NCBI GenBank assembly: GCA_034769895.1
Contig: CM068373.1
Coordinates: 21,681,967-21,745,966, forward strand
Source of the DNA: Magicicada septendecula
Taxonomy: Eukaryota > Arthropoda > Insecta > Hemiptera > Cicadidae
Direction: 5' to 3'
DNA length: 64,000 nucleotides
In this document: positions 57,824 through 64,000 of the stretch, piece after piece
Layout: every line of letters begins with the position of its first letter
Numbering within the stretch: the first letter of the stretch is position 1
Made by a program: the position numbers and the translations under genes
The notes under the pieces: generated by a model
The model's input: the letters and a program-made list of their open reading frames with translations, nothing else
Database searches by the model: none
Told to the model about the DNA's origin: nothing

Positions 57824-58263
57824 ATGCCTCAATATAGTGTAATACATTTTTCAGGCTGTTCAGATTAACGTTCTTGTATCTCCACCAAAAGTGTGCACAG
57901 TACTGTATTCAAGATAAATTACTGATTTATAATGCGCCACAAACGACTGCAGCAAACAGGACTGTATTGATTTCTATCAGCTGTGGCTGAAAGAGGTAAA
58001 AATAAAAACAGAATTCACCGTACCTTGTGTAGACTATAGAGTATGCCGTAGCACCGTATTTCGTAAATGCCAACGTAAGGCCACGTTGAATATCTGACTG
58101 TCTGGCAGAAATGTAAAAATAAACGCAAGACATATTTGCATTAACTATATAAATAAAATAAATTATTTCAAACCGATCTGAAAATAAACAGAATAATACA
58201 ATCTACTAACTTAATCGTTTATTAATAGTCCAGAAAAAACAAGGCCTCAACGTTTAAAGAAAA

Positions 58264-58265
<2 letters not shown>
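57820..58265. other. Unassigned stretch
   Basis: Nothing recognised. Confidence 0.4.
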
Positions 58266-58348
<83 letters not shown>

Positions 58349-58354
58349 GAGAGA
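58266..58354. repeat. (GA)n microsatellite
   Basis: 89 bp of GA with one G insertion. Confidence 0.95.
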
Positions 58355-58689
58355 TGGTGAGAGGTAGGTAGCTTTTTACAGCTAAATTAAAAATAAAAAA
58401 AAATCGGTATGGAGAACCATATAGGCCTATGACTTTCATGTCCTGATTAATTATAAAATTATTTTTAATATGTACACTGATAACGAAACCAAATACATCA
58501 GCATTTGAAAGGTTGGAAAGGATAAAATTATGGAGAGTATTAACATGCAAAAAACTAAAAAAGAACCAAAACAAAGGGATTATGCAGGGTCATTGACATA
58601 CACAGGATCACATTCCTGAAAAATTATAAAAAGTTTTAAAAAATACCTAGTAGATATACCAATTAAAAAATGTGGAACGATATTTGATA

Positions 58690-59033
58690 AGAAGAGGAAT
58701 AAAAATATAGAAAAAATTCCAATATTACAGAGAAGCGGAGTTCATAAATTAAAATGTAAAGAATGCAACAAAGTGTACCTAGGTGAGACAGGACGGAAAT
58801 TCGTATGCAGGTTGCCAGGTCACAAACGTGGAGAAGGTAATAGTACAACAAATTCTTTATATGCAAGAGATTTCATAGAAGAAAACCATAAGTTTGTTAA
58901 CCATTTAGAAGACTATGAGATTTTAAAAATAGTACATAACACATTTGTGAGAACGCTTAGAGAGGAGTTAAAAATATTGAAAGAAAGAGAGAAAGGGTTA
59001 GATAATTTAATAAATAATGAAACTAAATTTTAA
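58690..59033 (+). pseudogene. PLE GIY-YIG endonuclease domain
   Basis: NIEKIPILQRSGVHKLKCKE then CNKVYLGETGRKFVCRLPGH and KRGEG: GVH replaces GIY and YLG replaces YIG, still within the family range. YARDFIEENHKFVNHLEDYE and LREELKILKEREKGLDNLIN follow, ending NNETKF. Open over about 115 codons. RT is missing upstream. Confidence 0.75.
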
Positions 59034-59321
59034 ACGAAGAAATATTTTACAATTTAATCAAAAATAAAAGGTAAATAAATTTAAGAAAGTTATTAAATTG
59101 CATATATGGATGTTTTTGAAATAAGTGTGAGAGCTTGCGCCCATAGGCGGTGTTAGCAAGGGAATAAAAGGGTGTTTACCTAAGTTGTTGTTTGCGTTGA
59201 ATATGGAAAAAAAAGGGAAAGTTTTGACAATATAACGCGTTATAAAATTGTACCGAAAAGGAACTTGCAGTTAAAATGAGAATGAGAAAGGTTTTACAAC
59301 GTTATGTATTGAAAAGAATAA

Positions 59322-59437
<116 letters not shown>

Positions 59438-59620
59438 AATGTACTAGAAAAATATGTAACAGTACAGACATAGGTGATTGAACTCGCTAGGTAATAATTG
59501 GCAGGAAGGACATTTAACTTATAGCTTGTTTACGAAAATGTGTGTGTGTGTGTGTGTGCTTGTTTACTGGTGGTAGGGAAGTGGGTGTATAAAGAAGTTG
59601 TTTGCCCTATTGTTGTTGTT

Positions 59621-59664
59621 TCCGATCTGACGATGAGCTGCGAAGCTTGAATGAGCTAATCGGA
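59621..59664 (+). ncRNA. Hammerhead-like motif with 6-bp helix I
   Basis: TCCGAT (59621-59626) pairs fully with ATCGGA (59659-59664). CTGACGA, extra T, stem II GAGCT...AGCTT, GAAT (A15.1 is U), GAGC, U-A. The 14.6-kb relative has GAAAGCGCTA here, so this copy lost one core base. Confidence 0.55.
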
Positions 59665-59735
59665 ATAATTTTTCTATAGTGGTGTGCAACAGTGATAATT
59701 CTGTTTGTGATTATAACCACTAACACAAATTTCTT

Positions 59736-60284
59736 AATTAAATATACATATTTCATCTACTTTCCTTTAGTAGATTATTATGACCTTCTTATCAGGATAA
59801 TTTATTTATCAAAATTAAGTACTTTACTCTTGTTAAAACGTAAAACATTGCTGATAAACTACTCTTCCCCTTAACCGAATTTTACCAAAATCAATAGGCC
59901 TTGTGTCGTCTACATTTCGGTTATATATGGAAAACATTATTTGATTGTGTTTGACGTTGCGGCAGTTATCGTTCGGCATACAAAAAATCTACACACAGAC
60001 AAAAACAAATAACTTTTCTTCATGTTTTGAGGGTGGTACAATTAGAGTCAGTCCTTATCTCGAACACGATTTGTTTTGCGATCAGTATACTTCCATTTCC
60101 TTCCGGAACATGGGAGTAATAATTCTGTTTTGTAGTAAACAGGAAGAGCTTGCCTTGCTTATCAACTTTTGTACGCGTGGGTTGCGTTAGTCAAACATTT
60201 TTAAGAACAAAAACAATAAGAAAACGCTGAATAGTCAGTTTTATTGGTTGTAATTTATATGCACTAATAAACATTGTTTGATAT
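59736..60284. other. Unassigned stretch
   Basis: No gene recognised. Confidence 0.4.
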
Positions 60285-60837
60285 TGTTACGACAGTGTAA
60301 AACAAAGTACATGCAACAATGAAGTTACTAATTACCAGCTTTTGTGAATCCCAAATAACAATTTGAAATCAACAAGCTACTCTCATACATTAATTCAAGT
60401 TAAATTCCCCACACGCAATAATAATGTCAACTATAATGAGTTCCTCACTAATTATAACACAATAATAATTTTCCACAACAACCATTGGATTTGCAGTAAA
60501 TAAATCGCTCCATGTAACTAACTAACACAGCCAGTCGCTGTTGTTTGTACAGGTTAGCGCAGGTGTTCCAGAATAACTTTCCATCCTTTTTACTGCGTGC
60601 CAGATTATTTAGCGTATTTGAAAGGGCTCTCAAAAAGTGTGGAAGGTACTGTAGTACTACATGAGTAGACTTCGCGACAAACAGTAATAGTGCTTCTACG
60701 GGTGAAAATTGCGCGACCCAAACGAAGTTAGAGAAACGTTTTTACCCAATAATCGTTATTATAATACAAACACAAACATGCTTTTGCTTACACATAGATC
60801 GCGCATCTAAACAGTTATTTTGTTAAATATTGTTACA
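60285..60837 (-). mobile_element. Solo LTR, diverged copy of family A
   Basis: Starts TGTTACGACAGTG. It shares CAATGAAGTTACTAA, ATTCAAGTTAAA, CACACGCAATAATAATGTC and ATTATAACACAATAA with 15061-15525. The right boundary at ATTGTTACA is tentative. Confidence 0.55.
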
Positions 60838-61259
60838 TTTCAGACTTCTACATGGTGACACTTTATTGAGTTTACGTATTGTTATTAAAATGAACAAACC
60901 TTTAACTAAATTATAAATGCAACATTTACGTCGTTATGTAATAAATAGTTGAGAAAAATTTTAAATTACTTCTTAATTTTTGCATGTAATTGGAAAGTAA
61001 ACTATAGCTATTCAAATAAGTGCTTTTTATTGTCTGTTGAATAAATTCTTAACGGCAGGTTGAGACTACTGTGATAAGATAGTTGAGGATTTAAGACAAC
61101 ATATGCAAACGCTTTGGCAGAATACCTGACGAAATCGCTAGGTAAAATTGTAATCTGAAATTAACTAATTATTTTTATTTCATGATGTAAACTATGTCAT
61201 TTTGATTTGGTTTGAAATAAGTGATCTACAACAGTTTATATGTGTACGCGCGCACTTAC
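60838..61259. other. Unassigned stretch
   Basis: Nothing recognised. Confidence 0.4.
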
Positions 61260-62923
61260 CCTATATTCAGGGCCGCCGAGAGGTGGGGCAACGGGGCAGT
61301 TTGCCCTGTGTCCCGGTCCCGAAGGGGGCCCCCGACGCCTAAGCGCATCCCATCAGGGATGGGAATGGGATTGGAAATGACAATTGACGATCAAGCTAGC
61401 AAAAATGAAATTTGTGAACAAGCATATCCTTCATTCTACCTCGAAAGAAGATGGAGTGCAACAATAGAAGCAATTAGTCCTCTTACTAAACATTATAATG
61501 ACGTATTGTCAGGGCTCAGTGAATTGGAAGAACTTGATTTATCAGCTGAAATTCAAGCAGACGTCAATGCGTTAATTGAGTGGATGAGTTCTTGCGAATT
61601 TGTTATTGTCACCACAGGTTGGTACAAACTGCTAAAACGTATCGACATTAGAAATAAAATTCTACAAAGTCCCAAACTTTGCCTACCAGACGCAACAGAT
61701 AGCATAATTGGGCTCATTGATGACATTCAATTTTTGAGGAATTCTTGGCACCAACTTCTTGAAGAATCGAAAAACATAGCTATAGAGTTGAAAATCAAGC
61801 CACAGCTAAAGGAATCCAGATTACGGAAGAAAAAAAGATTTCATGACACAGGTGTTGAGGACAAGGAGCACACTTTCAAGTCGTATAAATTTTCAACCCG
61901 GCCTTACACATTCTTTTGACGCAACTGAAAGACTTGGCAGAAAGAATGTCAGAATTTTCAAGACTTTTTTCGCCGATTGACTCCACCTACTGCAAAAGAA
62001 CATGAACAGGGTTCGAATGAAGAAAATGGAAATTCCAAAAAAGAACATGTTTTCAGTGACAAAGACATACAAGAACAAACTGAAGAACTTGCATCAGCTT
62101 ATCCTTCAGACTTGAAAAAAGATAAACTGAGTGCTTTCTCTTTTTTACGAAGTTCGTAAAGAGTCATAGCTATGTGTAAGTGGTCATATTTCTTCAGCTC
62201 TAGAATTTTTGAACATGATTTTCAAAAAGGGATTGGAGTCCATCTTTCCTCAAATCTGCACGGCTCTTCATTTGCTGATAGTGGCACAAGTGACTGTTGC
62301 ATCTGGCGAGAGAGCTTCTAGTAAACTTACGTGGATTAAGAACCGTTTGCGGTCAACAACAAATGAGGACAGACTAAATCACTTGTTAATGTTAAGTAGT
62401 GAACACGAAATCGCCGACAGATTTTCTTTTAAAAATGTAGTAAATGATTTCGCTGCAATGAAGACTACAAAAAAAGTTTTTAATTTTCACTACTCTGCAA
62501 TGTTAGGTTTTTGCGCTTTCTAAGCTTGATTTCAGCATTTTTTTTTTCATAAAACATTTAAAATTGCATTGCTAAACTGAAAGATGTAAGTTAAAAGCAG
62601 CTTCTTTGAAAAAAATATTAAAAGAACTTGAAACTAAGAATTATTGTTTATGTATAAAAGTAAAAATTACCTCTGTATGTATTAATAAAACTTACTTTAA
62701 TTTTTTAAAATATTTTAATTTGCCCTGAAATAGTTGATGGGACAAGGGACAAGTAGTATCAATTAGGGAATCGTTTGGGAGGGTAGGACTGCTATAGGCT
62801 ATAGGGCTAAAATGTTAAAGAATGTAGAATGCGGAAGAGTCGCAAAGGTTGGTTAGGCCGTTGGGGTGGGAAGTCTAAATTTGCCCCGGCCCCCAAATTT
62901 CTCTCGGCCGCCCTGGCTATATT
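61260..62923 (+). mobile_element. hAT transposon, internally deleted, with TIRs and 8-bp TSD
   Basis: CAGGGCCGCCGAGAG at 61268-61282 is inverted at 62901-62915 (14 of 15 match). Flanks CCTATATT (61260-61267) and GCTATATT (62916-62923) match at 7 of 8, the size of a hAT target duplication. Next to both ends lie G/C-rich blocks containing GGGGCA/TGCCCC. 1648 bp long, much less than an autonomous ZMYM-like hAT. Confidence 0.88.
61360..62523 (+). pseudogene. hAT transposase remnant (ZMYM1-like group)
   Basis: First frame to 61919: QAYPSFYLERRWSATIEAIS, then SGLSELEELDLSAEIQADVN, SSCEFVIVTTGWYKLLKRID and KPQLKESRLRKKKRF, the helical part of hAT transposases of the ZMYM/52-kDa-repressor type. The same frame after two stops gives TEELASAYPSDLKKD. 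A frameshift leads to 62209-62523 with IFPQICTALHLLIVAQVTVA then SGERASSKLTWIKNRLRSTT and LMLSSEHEIAD: the C-terminal hAT dimerisation domain. The RNase H catalytic region and zinc finger are reduced or missing. Dead copy. Confidence 0.85.
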
Positions 62924-62939
62924 TACGTTCTTAATATAT

Positions 62940-63170
62940 GAACAATTGAACAAACACTGCGGCATGAAGGCATATTAAAATTTGTAATGGAGGGCACAGT
63001 AGAAAGTAAAGTATATTAGCGAAGACCAAGGCTGCCGTATATAAAGCAAATTATGGATGATGTAAATTATGAAACATGAGAAAATGAAGAGGAAAGCATA
63101 AGATCGATCGCAATGGAAGACTGCTGCAAACCAATCTTCGGATTGAAAACATAAGGAGAAGAATAAATAT
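62940..63170 (+). pseudogene. Short LINE tail
   Basis: RRPRLPYIKQIMDDVNYET then SIRSIAMEDCCKPIFGLKT across stops resembles the extreme C-terminus of LINE polyproteins (GRPRL.YI.QIM.D...R..W..AANQS). Short and decayed. Confidence 0.5.
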
Positions 63171-63429
63171 GTACGAAAGTATCAATAAATAGAGCTTTCT
63201 CAAACAGTTACTACTGGAGCACAGTGTTACAGTGTATACTGTCGCTAAAGCACGATCTATAGTAAAGATAAAATTGTGTAATTCTATGGAGTCACAACCG
63301 CCGGCAACAGAAAATACCAGGCACAAAATTATGGCGCAATTATACAGACTTATGTGACATTAATATCGCTGTAACTCCACAGTCGCTTCTCTACATTTTT
63401 AGTAAACACAACAGTTAGTGTATATTACC

Positions 63430-63990
63430 TTTCAACAATCTTCCATGACGTTTCTCTGCACTCTTTTCTGTTGACTCTCTGCACTCTTACTCTGAATTCA
63501 ACAACGTTCATTAAGAAAAGATCAACAGTTTTTCGATCACAAAATCAAAGTTTTTTTTATCGGCCATCTAAGAACCACATGCCAATTTCAATTTTTTACT
63601 CTTTATTCTTTTCTTTTATCACCAATATTCTTTCATCTTTTTACTGTGTCTCTTTTTCCTGTCTTCAGTCCACTTTGAACCTGCGATTTTCTCTCTCCTA
63701 CCCTGGACTCCTTCAATTTTTAACACTTTTCCCAGAAAAACATCTCTTTCAATTGCTTCTTCTGTGTGTGTATTATTTTTTTCTAAATCCTTTTGGACTT
63801 CTTTAATCCAACTTGATGTTGACTTCTTCCCCCACAGATATTTGAAATTTGCTTTGTCAACCTGTTGTCGTCCATTCTATATAGATGTCCAAAACTTATT
63901 TTATGTCTACACAGTCTTTTTATTATTACAAAAAATGTTTATTTAATCCTAATTAAGAAAACATATGCTTTAATAATGTTATTTACATTA
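63430..63990 (-). pseudogene. LINE 3' region, sister of 11.15-11.9 kb
   Basis: Minus strand 63900-63740 is homologous to 11640-11760, with MDDNRLTKQISNICGGRSQH-like coding then QVGLKKSKRI. Similarity continues to about 63544, where it also matches 50467-50700. The plus-strand ORFs here are shadows. Confidence 0.6.
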
Positions 63991-64000
63991 ATATGTCCAT

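Noticed and set aside
58254..58574. Ser-Leu repeat ORF
   Set aside because: Translation of the (GA)n microsatellite.

Overview
The window looks like repeat-dominated nuclear DNA of an arthropod, most likely an insect with a large AT-rich genome. The basis is the set of element families (BEL/Pao, Penelope-like elements, RTE/CR1-like LINE tails, mariner, piggyBac, hAT, pogo/psq), the many di- and trinucleotide microsatellites, and the absence of bacterial-style gene packing. I recognise no host gene. Everything with coding signal is mobile-element sequence, mostly decayed. The species cannot be read from the window. Layout: 0.17-0.65 kb, 15.06-15.53 kb, 16.37-16.93 kb and 60.29-60.84 kb hold four solo copies of one LTR family. 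2.1-3.5 kb holds a psq-HTH (pogo/Tigger-like) transposase remnant next to a pair of inverted terminal repeats. 5.8-8.5, 11.2-11.9, 17.6-20.5, 24.2, 28.4-31.3, 50.5, 54.6-55.2 and 63 kb hold 3' ends of non-LTR retrotransposons, often ending in GAT or AAT microsatellites. A mariner remnant lies at 31.4-32.5 kb, a piggyBac element at 34.8-36.3 kb and an internally deleted hAT element with target-site duplication at 61.3-62.9 kb. The largest unit is a BEL/Pao retrotransposon on the minus strand, 36.39-50.46 kb, bounded by two 464/463-bp LTRs (about 2 percent divergent by eye) and a 5-bp duplication GGTGG. It carries a 1161-codon pol ORF (RT, RNase H, integrase) and a gag ORF, and is split by two nested insertions of 3.5 and 3.0 kb that each have TG...CA ends and 4-bp target duplications but no recognisable coding. 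Penelope-like elements (PLEs; RT plus GIY-YIG endonuclease) are the other theme, with at least eight loci. The best is 20.49-23.02 kb: a full RT-EN frame interrupted only by two in-frame stops, with a 76-bp inverted duplication at its 5' end. Several others are long near-perfect palindromes. The most interesting pattern is that PLE ends of several different families carry hammerhead-ribozyme cores (CUGANGA, stem II, GAAA, short stem III, cleavage triplet). In many cases the bases just outside the core pair as helix I, and an extra A or U sits between the CUGANGA box and stem II in every copy. One 239-bp unit at 23.47-23.71 kb is flanked by a 16-bp direct repeat and consists of little more than such a ribozyme end. 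PLE hammerheads are a known phenomenon; the diversity here, the conserved extra nucleotide, a compensatory U3-A8 change and the tiny flanked unit are what deserve a second look.
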